Shown one piece after another: positions 17,227 through 25,751 of a DNA stretch of 64,000 nt. The stretch covers positions 4,590,001 to 4,654,000 of the forward strand of contig NZ_CP026031.1 of NCBI RefSeq assembly GCF_003726095.1, written 5' to 3'. The stretch comes from Niallia circulans (lineage in GTDB: Bacteria > Bacillota > Bacilli > Bacillales > Cytobacillaceae). Position numbers and translations under genes: made by a program. The notes below the pieces were generated by a model, which ran no database searches, was not told where the DNA came from, and was given only the letters and a program-made list of their open reading frames with translations. Numbering within the stretch: position 1 is the first letter of the stretch; each line of letters opens with the position of its first letter.

Positions 17227-17576
17227 GGGAAATGTCGCTCCAGCCCCGACGCTCCAAAACAGGTACCCTGTGCCTTTCTATTTGTCTAGCTCCGGGTACC
17301 TAGGAGCTGCGGTGCTTCGCGCCAAGTCCCTACGATAAGTCAACATCGGTTCACTACGTTCTCCGTGTTTCCTATATCTCGGGAAATGTCGCTCCAGCCC
17401 CCACGCTCCAAAACAGGTACCCTGTGCTTTTCTATTTGTCTAGCTCCGGGTACCTAGGAGCTGCGGTGCTTCGCTACGATAAGTCAACATCGGTTCACTA
17501 ACGTTCTCCGTGTTTCCTATATCTCGGGAAATGTCGCTCCAGCCCCCACGCTCCAAAACAGGTACCCTGTGCTTTT
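17227..17576. repeat. direct-repeat block, about 2.4 copies of a 145-154 bp unit
   Basis: Copies begin with GGGAAATGTCGCTCCAGCCC at 17227, 17381 and 17526; the third stops at the end of the phosphatase gene. Inside each lies TCTAGCTCCGGGTACCTAGG and AAGTCAACATCGGTTCACTA. A diverged relative occurs at 51540-51725. The block is GC-richer than its surroundings and has no gene; it looks like a dispersed non-coding repeat. Confidence 0.8.
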
Positions 17577-18962
17577 CTATTTATCCGTTATTTTTATTTT
17601 TGTGTTTAGTAGGTTGAAGATAATTTTTGCATGATCTGTATTATCCTTTTGCCCTGCAAAAAGGTTGCTAGATGGTCCGTAGGCATAGACAGGAACGTCT
17701 TCACCTGTATGTCCTCCAGTTGTCCAGCCTGTATTGGTACGTTTATTGAAGATATCTTCAATAGCATTGTCGATACTAGTGAGATCCTTTGTATCAGCAG
17801 CTTTTTGAACGGCCTGAATTTCCTCTGAAGTTAATGATAACTGAATATTATCCTTTAAGGTCGACTCTACATTCGCGCCATTTACAATTAATTCTGCCAT
17901 AAAATCAGGTGTTTTCTTTGCTGCTTTGATTGGCTCGCCATACCAGTTATAATCCCCATTCGCTGCAATAGAGAATCCGCCAGTTGAATGGTCTGCTGTA
18001 GCAACAACTAAAGTATTTTTATCCTTTTTAGCAAAGTCAATTGCTGCTTTATATGCCTTTTCAAAATCCTCCATCTCACTCATTGCAGCGACAATGTCAT
18101 TATCATGACCCGCCCAGTCAATTTGACTACCTTCCACCATAAGGAAAAATCCTTTTTTATTTTTATTTAAACTATTGATCGCAGTTTTTGTCATTTCCTC
18201 TAATGAAGGTGTATCCTTGTCTCTATCTATCATTTTCGGCATTCCTGCCTCCGCAAATAGACCGAGCAATTGTGTATCTTTATTCTTCAGTAAATCTTTA
18301 CGATTCTTTACATAATTGTAGCCAGCCTTCTTAAAGTCCTTCGTTAAGTCTCGATCTTGACGAACGAAAAGGTCTGTTCCTCCACCTAAGAGAACATCCA
18401 CTTTATGCTTACCATTTATCATCTCATCAAAATAATCATCTGCAATAGCATTCATGTTTTTACGATTGATATCATGTGACCCAAAAGATGCTGGGGTTGC
18501 ATGGGTAATTTCAGAAGTGGCAACAAGACCTGTGGATTTGCCTTTTTCTTTTGCAGCTTCTAAGACGGTTTTCACTTCCGAATGGTCATTGTCTACAGCA
18601 ATAGCATTATTGTATGTTTTAATACCAGCAGACATTGCGGTCGCGGCTGATGCAGAGTCTGTGACATTTTGTTCGGGATCTTCTGGGTATGTCATTTGCT
18701 GTCCTACTAAATAAGGATCAAAATATGTACTTTCTGCCGTTTTTGTTTTCGGATTATCTTTTAAATAGCGATAGGCGGAAGTGTATGAAACACCCATTCC
18801 ATCTCCTATCAGAAAGATAACATTTTTCGGTTTTCCGTTATTGTTTCCCTTGTTTTTTGCTTCTGCATCTGTTCCTGTTAGTACAGTTGCTAATCCAGCA
18901 ACAGTTAAAGAAGAGATTACAGCGATAGGCAGCAGCTTTTTTTTCCATGATTTTAAGTTCAA
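17577..18962 (-). CDS. secreted alkaline phosphatase, PhoA/PhoB family
   Basis: 461 residues from TTG 18962, six bases after GGAGGGG. A signal peptide (K-K-K-L-L-P-I-A-V...D-A-E-A) leads to the phosphatase fold. The metal ligand G-D-G-M-G, the nucleophile motif D-S-A-S-A-A-T-A-M, H-A-T-P-A-S and the late ligands (D-W-A-G-H-D-N-D, A-T-A-D-H-S-T-G-G, T-G-G-H-T-G-E-D-V-P) are all present, so the enzyme should be active. It releases phosphate from monoesters outside the cell and is normally induced by PhoPR under phosphate limitation. The last codons abut the repeat block, and no separate terminator stem is seen before it. Confidence 0.93.
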   Translation of the reverse strand: MNLKSWKKKLLPIAVISSLTVAGLATVLTGTDAEAKNKGNNNGKPKNVIFLIGDGMGVSYTSAYRYLKDNPKTKTAESTYFDPYLVGQQMTYPEDPEQNVTDSASAATAMSAGIKTYNNAIAVDNDHSEVKTVLEAAKEKGKSTGLVATSEITHATPASFGSHDINRKNMNAIADDYFDEMINGKHKVDVLLGGGTDLFVRQDRDLTKDFKKAGYNYVKNRKDLLKNKDTQLLGLFAEAGMPKMIDRDKDTPSLEEMTKTAINSLNKNKKGFFLMVEGSQIDWAGHDNDIVAAMSEMEDFEKAYKAAIDFAKKDKNTLVVATADHSTGGFSIAANGDYNWYGEPIKAAKKTPDFMAELIVNGANVESTLKDNIQLSLTSEEIQAVQKAADTKDLTSIDNAIEDIFNKRTNTGWTTGGHTGEDVPVYAYGPSSNLFAGQKDNTDHAKIIFNLLNTKIKITDK

Positions 18963-19009
18963 ATTTTTCCCCTCCATTATTTAGACTCGCTTTATTATCA
19001 CGGAAAAAA

Positions 19010-19047
19010 GTTAAGCTTGTTTTACAGTAGTTTAGAAAAAAAGTAAA
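19010..19047 (-). promoter_or_regulatory. possible PhoP boxes upstream of the alkaline phosphatase
   Basis: Read on the minus strand, TTTACT, TAAACT, TAAAAC and TTAACT recur at about 11-base steps, followed by GATAAT near 18998. This resembles tandem TTAACA-type PhoP sites, but each copy is imperfect and the region also holds the upstream gene's terminator. Confidence 0.35.
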
Positions 19048-19074
19048 AAAAACTAGGATAAATGTACCCTAGTT
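19044..19074 (-). terminator. terminator of the racemase gene
   Basis: On the minus strand AACTAGG pairs with CCTAGTT, followed by a run of U. Confidence 0.75.
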
Positions 19075-19125
19075 CGATAGTAACGATATAGATTGTTTGC
19101 CTATGGCTAAGGAAAAGAAAGTTTT

Positions 19126-19833
19126 TTACTTTAAAACAAAGTTTTGACCGAGTGCATAGGAAACGGCTGCTTTAGCATGTAAAAAAGTTGTATCAAATAA
19201 TGGAATAGAACTGTCTTCTTGTTTTATAAGTAAGGGAATCTCGGTACATCCTAAGATTATCCCTTCAGCGCCTTGAGCTTGAAGTTTCTCTATAATACGC
19301 AAATAGATAGCCTTTGATTCTGGGAGAATTATCCCTTTGCATAGTTCATCAAATATAATTTGATGAACTGCTTCTCTATCCTCTTTGTCAGGAATAATGG
19401 TTTCAATTTCTTGCTGAAAAAGTGCGTCTTTATAAAAAGACTGCTCCATTGTAAACATCGTTCCTAATAAGCCGACCTTTTTTAAGGCAGTTTTTTTTAT
19501 TTCATTTCCAGTAACATCTGCGATATGCAGCAGAGGAATATTGATAGCTGCTTGTACTTCTTTTGCCATTTTATGCATAGTATTGGTACAGATAATTACG
19601 ATATCAGCACCGCCTGCTTCCAATGTTTTCGCGGCATTTTTCATTAATACAGTGGCCTCATTCCAATGTCCAGCTTTTTGCAGAGCAACAATTTCTTCAA
19701 AGTCAAAGGAATATAGAAGCGATTTAGCAGAGTGTAATCCACCCATTTGTTCTTTTACGAATGTATTTATATAGCGATAATAATCAGCTGTTGATTCCCA
19801 GCTTAACCCTCCAATTAGTCCAATTGTTTTCAT
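19126..19833 (-). CDS. aspartate/glutamate racemase family protein
   Basis: 235 residues. The family's two catalytic cysteines are visible in I-I-C-T-N-T-M-H and L-G-C-T-E-I-P, and the N-terminus has I-G-L-I-G-G-L-S-W-E-S, as in YgeA/RacX broad-specificity amino acid racemases. It should interconvert L- and D-amino acids, possibly for wall remodelling; the substrate is not fixed by the sequence. ATG 19833 is chosen because AAAGGAG is seven bases upstream. It is divergent from a MocR-type regulator that probably controls it. Confidence 0.87.
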   Translation of the reverse strand: MKTIGLIGGLSWESTADYYRYINTFVKEQMGGLHSAKSLLYSFDFEEIVALQKAGHWNEATVLMKNAAKTLEAGGADIVIICTNTMHKMAKEVQAAINIPLLHIADVTGNEIKKTALKKVGLLGTMFTMEQSFYKDALFQQEIETIIPDKEDREAVHQIIFDELCKGIILPESKAIYLRIIEKLQAQGAEGIILGCTEIPLLIKQEDSSIPLFDTTFLHAKAAVSYALGQNFVLK

Positions 19834-19872
19834 TGTGTACTCCTTTATCTCCATTTTTTCACATCATAACAT

Positions 19873-19924
19873 GGTATACTGGTATAGAGTAGAGCCAGTA
19901 ATTATATACTTTTATAGTACCAGT
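19873..19924. promoter_or_regulatory. candidate MocR operator region
   Basis: The divergent promoter region has the direct repeat TGGTATAC-TGGTATAG (about 19872-19887) and an inverted pair ACTGGTA (19878-19884) / TACCAGT (19918-19924). Repeats of this kind are typical of MocR/PdxR binding regions. Confidence 0.5.
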
Positions 19925-19947
19925 TTGTCTTTTTAGGAGGATTCTGC

Positions 19948-21342
19948 ATGATCTTTATTACGATTGACCGATCCCATTCTATTTCTTTAACACAGCAAAT
20001 TTATGAACAAGTTCGTAATGGAATATTGGAAAAGCGATTAAAAGAGGGGGATAGGCTGGCTTCTTCAAGAGAATTAGCAAACTCAATTGGAGTTTCGCGA
20101 AATATTGTACTGGAGGCGTATGAGCGTTTAATTGCAGAAGGATATTTAGAAGTGAAACCAAAATCTGGAACCTTTGTAGCAAGTGGGACTTCTCTGTCGT
20201 TTACAGAGAATACAAGAAGGAAAGAAACTCCTAAAAAAAGCGATGCAAATAAAAAGATGTACATTGATTTTAAAGCAGGGAATCCAGCAATCGATTATTT
20301 TCCAAGGAAGAAATGGGCACAATTGACAAAGGAAATTTGTTTGCATTCCCCTGAAGCAGTCTTTGGATATGGAGAAGCCTCGGGAATGAAAGAATTAAAG
20401 AATGCTCTTGTTGACTATTTAAAAAGAGTTAGAGGGGTACAATGCAGTGCAGAGCAAATTTTTATTACATCTGGCGCTACACAAGGATTGAAGCTAATCA
20501 CAGAAATGCTTGGGAAAGGAAATAAAACGATAGCAGTTGAGGATCCTGTAACAGATGAAATGAGAAATATTTTTACTTTTAGCAATGGACAAATCATTCC
20601 TGTTCCTGTAGATGAAAATGGGATCGATCCAAAGGAATTACCGACGCAATCGCCAAGCTTTGTTTTTGTTATTCCTTCCCATCAATTTCCTTTAGGTGGT
20701 ATTCTTTCTATTCAAAGAAGGCTGCAATTAATCGAGTATGCGAAAAAGATGGATTGCTATATTGTAGAAGATGATTATGATAGCGAATTTACCTATGAAG
20801 GGGCTCCAGTACCATCTATCCAAGGAATTGCACCTAACCGCGTTATATATGTAGGCACATTTAGCAAAATTCTTTCACCAGGTTTACGGATTGGATATGT
20901 CATTTTACCAGAGGAATTAATAAGTGATTTTGAACAAATTAAGTGGTTTTCAGACAGACATACTTCCTCCCTCGAACAATTAGTATTAGCCCGTTTTATC
21001 AGGGAAGGCTATCTAGATCGGCATGTTCGCAAAATGAAAAAAATATATAAAGAAAAACGAGAACGGTTAGTCTTAGCTATTCAGCAAAATTTTAAACATG
21101 CTACCATCATTGGTAAATCGGCAGGAATGCATTTAGTTGTGGAAATTCCAGATACAGATTTTCATTCCACATTCATACATAAAATCGAGGAATATGGAGT
21201 AAAGGTATATCCGATTGAACAGTATAGTTTAGTTAAAGGAAAGCATAAGAGTAGAATTGTAATGGGCTATGGGGGATTATCTCTCGAACAGATTGAAAAA
21301 GGGGTGCAATTATTGCGAGAAATTCTTGAGAGAGATAAATAG
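19948..21342 (+). CDS. MocR-family GntR/aminotransferase regulator
   Basis: 464 residues. The first 75 form a GntR winged helix (L-A-S-S-R-E-L-A-N-S-I-G-V-S-R-N-I-V). A linker leads to a fold type I aminotransferase domain with T-S-G-A-T-Q-G-L, V-E-D-D-Y-D-S-E-F and the PLP lysine region G-T-F-S-K-I-L-S-P-G-L-R-I-G-Y. Such proteins use PLP or an amino-acid aldimine as an effector. The divergent racemase is the natural target. The ribosome binding site is AGGAGG. Confidence 0.92.
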   Translation: MIFITIDRSHSISLTQQIYEQVRNGILEKRLKEGDRLASSRELANSIGVSRNIVLEAYERLIAEGYLEVKPKSGTFVASGTSLSFTENTRRKETPKKSDANKKMYIDFKAGNPAIDYFPRKKWAQLTKEICLHSPEAVFGYGEASGMKELKNALVDYLKRVRGVQCSAEQIFITSGATQGLKLITEMLGKGNKTIAVEDPVTDEMRNIFTFSNGQIIPVPVDENGIDPKELPTQSPSFVFVIPSHQFPLGGILSIQRRLQLIEYAKKMDCYIVEDDYDSEFTYEGAPVPSIQGIAPNRVIYVGTFSKILSPGLRIGYVILPEELISDFEQIKWFSDRHTSSLEQLVLARFIREGYLDRHVRKMKKIYKEKRERLVLAIQQNFKHATIIGKSAGMHLVVEIPDTDFHSTFIHKIEEYGVKVYPIEQYSLVKGKHKSRIVMGYGGLSLEQIEKGVQLLREILERDK

Positions 21343-21444
21343 CCTTTTTAATGGAAAAACTATCTGAAATTCATTCTTTTTTAATATGATGTATGTAAAT
21401 ATAGTTTATATAAGTAAAATTAATATCCTAAGGAGTATGTAGAT

Positions 21445-22485
21445 ATGAATAAATCAAGAAAAAGCATCTTTTCAAAAAAGTGGTTAGCCATACTTTTTGG
21501 GGTACTCATTATTCTCTTATTTATTCCGACCCCATATTATTTAAATCAACCAGGATCGATTGAAGCACTTGCATCTAAAGTGACGGTAGAGGATGGTACG
21601 AAGTCGGAAAAGGGAAGTCTCAATCTAACAACTGTTTATTCGATTAAAGTAAATAATCCCTATATTTACCTATACGGATTGGTCGCACCACATACGGAAA
21701 TTCGAAAAGAAGAAGAAGTTAAAGGGAATTTAAGTGATGAGGAGTACAACAAACTGATGCTTCATATGATGGCTACATCGAAGCAAAATGCGATTGTTGC
21801 CAGTCTGCATGCAGCAGGGAAAAAAGTAGAGTTTACTTATAACGGTATTTTCGTTGCACAAGTATTAGATAACTCTAAGGCAAAATCAATTATTCAAGTT
21901 GGAGATATTATCAAAAAAGTGGATGGAAAGTCGTTTGCAAAAAGCGAGAAGTTAATTGCTTATTTAAAGGAAAAGCAAGCAGGAGATATAGTCCATCTTG
22001 AATTTTTACATGGCAAGGAAAAGAAAGAAGCAGATGTAGAAGTAATTGAATTAGACAAAAGGACAGGGCAGGTGGGCATTGGGATTGCTCCAGAAGATAA
22101 TATGACTATCCACCCTTCTGTTGATGTAGAAATTAATAGTGAAAATATCGGAGGTCCTTCCGCTGGATTTATGTTTTCATTAGAAGTCTATAATCAAATT
22201 GTCAAAGAAGATTTAACAAGAGGCTACAAAATAGCCGGTACCGGAACGATGGATGCCGAAGGAAATGTGGGGCAAATCGGTGGAATTAAGCATAAAATCG
22301 TTGCGGCACATAAAGAAGATGTGGATATATTCTTCTATCCACGTGATATAACAGAATATGATACGAATGAAAAGGAAATTAAAGAGCAAGTAAAAGAAGA
22401 GGGGTATACAGACATTAAGATCGTACCAGTAAGCACGCTGCAAGAAGCTATTGATTATTTAGAAAAACTTCCAGAGAAGAAATAA
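21445..22485 (+). CDS. SepM/YlbL family membrane-anchored PDZ-Lon protease
   Basis: 346 residues. One membrane segment (about 12-30) anchors it, then a PDZ domain (about 125-205) and a Lon-type S16 proteolytic domain with catalytic Ser in G-G-P-S-A-G-F and Lys in G-G-I-K-H-K. The family is represented by B. subtilis YlbL and streptococcal SepM, which trims a competence pheromone outside the cell. It is 1.2 kb from an agr-type operon, but being a core gene the neighbourhood may be chance. Confidence 0.88.
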   Translation: MNKSRKSIFSKKWLAILFGVLIILLFIPTPYYLNQPGSIEALASKVTVEDGTKSEKGSLNLTTVYSIKVNNPYIYLYGLVAPHTEIRKEEEVKGNLSDEEYNKLMLHMMATSKQNAIVASLHAAGKKVEFTYNGIFVAQVLDNSKAKSIIQVGDIIKKVDGKSFAKSEKLIAYLKEKQAGDIVHLEFLHGKEKKEADVEVIELDKRTGQVGIGIAPEDNMTIHPSVDVEINSENIGGPSAGFMFSLEVYNQIVKEDLTRGYKIAGTGTMDAEGNVGQIGGIKHKIVAAHKEDVDIFFYPRDITEYDTNEKEIKEQVKEEGYTDIKIVPVSTLQEAIDYLEKLPEKK

Positions 22486-22662
22486 ATTTATGGTTAAGAG
22501 AAGTCTCCATACATAGTAGGGAGATTTTTCTTTTTATAAGAAAGGAGACAGGGAGATTTCTGTAAAATTCTAGCGTTTAGAAAAGCCTGAAATGGGAAAG
22601 TTATATATAAGAAATGAAAAGCACGTATAGTCGGTAAAACGGCATTTATAAGGAGGTTCACG

Positions 22663-22851
22663 ATGTCAGAATTTTTCAGTGGTTTTTTTAATATTCTTTA
22701 TGGAGCTTTCGGAGTTCCTCTACTTTTAATCGTTCTTATTATTCTTGTTATCGTTGTTTCACAAAGAAGACGAAAAAAGAAAATGAAGCAAGAAGACTGG
22801 ATGGGGCATTCGTCAGTAGAGAAAATCGAAAAAGATAATAAGGAGAAGTAG
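22663..22851 (+). CDS. small membrane protein, unknown
   Basis: 62 residues with a single long hydrophobic segment (about 14-34, L-L-L-I-V-L-I-I-L-V-I-V-V), then R-R-R-K-K-K-K and a hydrophilic C-terminus. By the positive-inside rule the tail is cytoplasmic. TAAGGAGG stands before the ATG. No family recognised. Confidence 0.7.
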   Translation: MSEFFSGFFNILYGAFGVPLLLIVLIILVIVVSQRRRKKKMKQEDWMGHSSVEKIEKDNKEK

Positions 22852-22912
22852 TAATAACATTTTCCTTCCTTTAGATGAAGAAAATTTGTCCATAAAATTC
22901 AAGTATAAGAAG

Positions 22913-22963
22913 AACCTGAACAAGTATCCATTTTTGCAATCTGGATACTTGTTCAGGTTTTGT
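22913..22963. terminator. strong terminator between the small membrane gene and the agr operon
   Basis: A perfect 17-base stem (AACCTGAACAAGTATCC, 22913-22929, with 22943-22959) is followed by TTTTG. It ends rightward transcription and may also stop the leftward agr transcript that ends at 23012. Confidence 0.8.
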
Positions 22964-23011
22964 AGGTTGTTATTTAAAGTTTGTTGCCAAAAAAGGCTGT
23001 TATCAATAAAG

Positions 23012-23728
23012 CTAGAAACTGAACTCACTGAATATTAAATCTTTAAGACCTTTTATCCGATGTTTGCTCACTGGTAAAGTTTCTTTAGAGTCAATTAGAA
23101 CCAGATTATATGAATTCATAAATTCATCTTTTTGAATTTTTTTTACTCTTTCTAGGTTGACTAAATAGGATTTATGGATACGGTAAAATCCGTGCTTTGC
23201 TAATTTTGCTTCAAGAATTTCAAGTTTCTCGTTACTTTCAATAAGTTCTCCGGTTGTAAGATGTATTGTGGTTTTTCGAATAGTTTTACCAATAAAGTTG
23301 ATCTCATCCTTTTTAATTAATAAGTAACCAGTTGATGTCTTAACCCCTACCCGAAGGTCGTCTTTATTTACATAATTAACTCGAGTTAGTGTTTGGAATA
23401 ATCTAAATACATCAACAGGCTTTACTATATAATCTAAGGGATAAAAATTATATGCATCCAATGCAAAGGATTTGTGATTACTGATGAAAACAATTTTTAT
23501 ATTTTTGTAATACTGATTGATATGTTCTGCTAGTTTAAATCCAGATTGAGATGCAATTTCTATATCTAATAATGCAATATCTACTTTATTCTCACTTAAA
23601 AAAATTGGAAGAGAATCACCATTTGTAGAGGTATATACTAAATTATATGGTGATTCTTTGAAAATATCTTTATATAGTTCTAATTGAATCGGGTCATCGT
23701 CTATAGCTATGATACTTAATTTAGACAT
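23012..23728 (-). CDS. agrA: AgrA-like LytTR response regulator
   Basis: 238 residues. Residues 1-125 are a receiver (I-D-D-D-P-I near the start, L-L-D-I-E-I with the phosphorylated Asp, K in V-K-P-V-D). Residues about 140-238 are a LytTR DNA-binding domain (F-I-G-K-T-I-R-K-T, Y-R-I-H-K-S-Y-L-V-N, L-P-V-S-K-H-R). It is the last gene of the agrCBDA-type operon, two bases after agrD. In staphylococci AgrA activates its own operon and effectors through direct repeats; those sites were not identified here. Confidence 0.9.
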   Translation of the reverse strand: MSKLSIIAIDDDPIQLELYKDIFKESPYNLVYTSTNGDSLPIFLSENKVDIALLDIEIASQSGFKLAEHINQYYKNIKIVFISNHKSFALDAYNFYPLDYIVKPVDVFRLFQTLTRVNYVNKDDLRVGVKTSTGYLLIKKDEINFIGKTIRKTTIHLTTGELIESNEKLEILEAKLAKHGFYRIHKSYLVNLERVKKIQKDEFMNSYNLVLIDSKETLPVSKHRIKGLKDLIFSEFSF

Positions 23729-23730
23729 TT

Positions 23731-23868
23731 TTATTTAGAATCATTCTTTTGGTCTTTACTAGGAAGCTCAGGTTCGTATGTAAACCAGTACGATGCTAGA
23801 GTACCCTTTGAGGCCATAAAACCAACCTTACCTATAATTTTTGCTAGTACTTTCGTAAATAAGTTCAT
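23731..23868 (-). CDS. agrD: AgrD-like autoinducing peptide precursor with Ser ring residue
   Basis: 45 residues. An amphipathic leader (K-V-L-A-K-I-I-G-K-V-G-F-M) is followed by A-S-Y-W-F-T and the charged tail Y-E-P-E-L-P-S-K. Aligned with Listeria AgrD (A-C-F-M-F-V then Y-E-P-K-S-P), the ring-forming Cys is replaced by Ser26, and the core would be S-Y-W-F-T. This predicts a lactone rather than a thiolactone, as in S. intermedius/pseudintermedius and enterococcal FsrD systems. The ATG overlaps the agrB stop (ATGA), with AAGGTGG upstream, so translation is coupled. No Cys is present anywhere in the peptide. N-terminal trimming cannot be predicted. Confidence 0.88.
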   Translation of the reverse strand: MNLFTKVLAKIIGKVGFMASKGTLASYWFTYEPELPSKDQKNDSK

Positions 23869-24482
23869 AAATAATCCACCTTTCTTGTAGTTTTTTTATC
23901 TAACCAATCGGTCATGTCATGATGCCATTTTGTAAGTGAAATCGATTGGAAGAGAACAGATAGCCAAATACTTGAGATAATACTTGATTTACCTATAGGT
24001 GATAATATCGTGAGGATGAACAGTGTTGTAATAAAAAATAATGAAATATGTTTGAATAACATTTTCTTATTGTTATTAAATAAAGCTCTAGTTTTATGTA
24101 AGACAGGAGCTTTTTTATTATAAATAAACATAGAAATTAAATAAATTATAAGGACAGCGATCATATTAAGAGCTAGAAAATGCTTGGTTGCTATCGAAAG
24201 TATAAGGATTAAAATAGTACTGTAGACCACACATTTTAAATAACTTTTAAAGTGTGCTCCTCCACCAAAAGTTCTTAGAAAAGCTCCTGTAAAAAGAGAT
24301 ACGGTAGCTTCAATAAAAACTCCAAATAAAGCCGATAGTATTAGAATAACTGAAATTTGAATAGTTAATGAGATTATCCACTCTAGTCCGTATCGTATAT
24401 ACTCTTTATTATCTTTGTATTCTGGGGCATGTTTGATAACAAAATTAGTTACTTCATTACTAATTATATTAGGATTAACCAT
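23865..24482 (-). CDS. agrB: AgrB-like pheromone-processing membrane peptidase
   Basis: 205 residues with several membrane segments. The catalytic pair lies in G-G-G-A-H-F-K-S-Y-L-K-C: His77 and Cys84, the same numbers as in S. aureus AgrB. The enzyme removes the AgrD tail through a Cys acyl-enzyme and allows ring closure, here presumably by Ser26 of the adjacent peptide. AGAAAGG precedes the ATG. It begins three bases after agrC ends and overlaps agrD. Confidence 0.92.
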   Translation of the reverse strand: MVNPNIISNEVTNFVIKHAPEYKDNKEYIRYGLEWIISLTIQISVILILSALFGVFIEATVSLFTGAFLRTFGGGAHFKSYLKCVVYSTILILILSIATKHFLALNMIAVLIIYLISMFIYNKKAPVLHKTRALFNNNKKMLFKHISLFFITTLFILTILSPIGKSSIISSIWLSVLFQSISLTKWHHDMTDWLDKKTTRKVDYL

Positions 24483-24485
24483 AAA

Positions 24486-25751
24486 TTATTTCCTTTCTTT
24501 AGGTGGTATGAGGACAAACATACTTAAAGTTCGATTATTAAGTTCTGGATATATGTATCCGTTATATCTCTCTAAAGTCATCATAATATTGCTTAGTCCT
24601 AATCCATTTTCATAAGTAGTTTTTGTACTATAACCATCTTGAAATATGTTTTCCAAATCTAGCAGCTCTGGATTCACTTCATTTAACACTTCGACTATTA
24701 AATACTGATTTTTGTAAAATTTAATGACTATTTCTCTAGAAGCTGTTTCGTTTGATTTTATAAATTCATATGCATTAGAAATTAAGTTTCCGATAACATT
24801 GTTAAATTCATAAACTGGCATAGGAATGAGTTCAAATGTATCGGAGATAAAAATATTAAAATTAATACCGTCTTTTTTTAAAACCTGTTTGTATTGAATA
24901 AGTAAACCGGCTATTGACATGTAATGTAAAGGTAGAGTTTCAGAGGTTGTCTGAAACTCTTCCGTGAGTTCACTCAGATAAGCTTTTAAATCATTTATTC
25001 TATTTAGATGGACTAGAGAATTGATAGTGTTAAGTTGAAAGATAAAGTCATGCCTTTGTGCTCGTATACTTCTTAGATAGAATTTAGCACTTTTCTCTTG
25101 CTCAGTTAATAATTTTTTTTCTGCTTTAATAGTGTTTAGATAAACTAAGTACCTTGTAAGGTAAATAAATGCAATACTCGAGGTAATTATTAAATAGGCA
25201 GAGGTAATCGATATACCGTCATCTTGAATGACTTTAATTACAATTAACATGAATAACACAACAAATAGGGGGAAAATCCACCAAAACTTTGGGGTCTTAG
25301 CTTGAGAAATGTCCTGGTTAGGTATAAGACTCCTCCTAAATGCTCTTAGAAATAATAATAGTAGAGTTAATAATGAACCGTTAACTAATCCAGAGATAAA
25401 TCGTATTTGATTAAATGTTGAAGAGCCTGCAAAAAGTAGATCAAAAATAATAATATTTATCAATTGTACAATCAAAAGAAGAGTCATACTTAATAATAGG
25501 GATAATATTGAAAAAGTGAATTTCACTTTATAGAGCTTGGATATTAAAATAGCTAGAATTACTACAGCTAAAGGCAATTTAATAAAGGGATAACTTAGTG
25601 ATAGTGTTAAAAATATGGCTGTTCCTAGACTTATAGAAAATAAATAAAGTATCTGTATTTTACTAAAATGAAATTTATTTAATAATTGTAGGGTTATTAA
25701 AAGCATTGGGATTGTTTCAAACAGAGCTCCAAAAAAATCAATAAAAATCAA
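24486..25751 (-). CDS. agrC: AgrC-like sensor histidine kinase
   Basis: 421 residues. The first 210 form six or seven membrane segments, the receptor part. The kinase core has R-A-Q-R-H-D-F-I-F-Q-L with the phosphoacceptor His, N-V-I-G-N-L-I-S-N-A as the N box and E-N-G-L-G-L-S-N-I as the G box, the HPK10 pattern of peptide-pheromone kinases. The start is a TTG with AGGAG 12 bases upstream, a rather long gap, so the start is tentative. The gene comes first in the operon (C-B-D-A), unlike the staphylococcal B-D-C-A order. Confidence 0.9.
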   Translation of the reverse strand: MIFIDFFGALFETIPMLLITLQLLNKFHFSKIQILYLFSISLGTAIFLTLSLSYPFIKLPLAVVILAILISKLYKVKFTFSILSLLLSMTLLLIVQLINIIIFDLLFAGSSTFNQIRFISGLVNGSLLTLLLLFLRAFRRSLIPNQDISQAKTPKFWWIFPLFVVLFMLIVIKVIQDDGISITSAYLIITSSIAFIYLTRYLVYLNTIKAEKKLLTEQEKSAKFYLRSIRAQRHDFIFQLNTINSLVHLNRINDLKAYLSELTEEFQTTSETLPLHYMSIAGLLIQYKQVLKKDGINFNIFISDTFELIPMPVYEFNNVIGNLISNAYEFIKSNETASREIVIKFYKNQYLIVEVLNEVNPELLDLENIFQDGYSTKTTYENGLGLSNIMMTLERYNGYIYPELNNRTLSMFVLIPPKERK

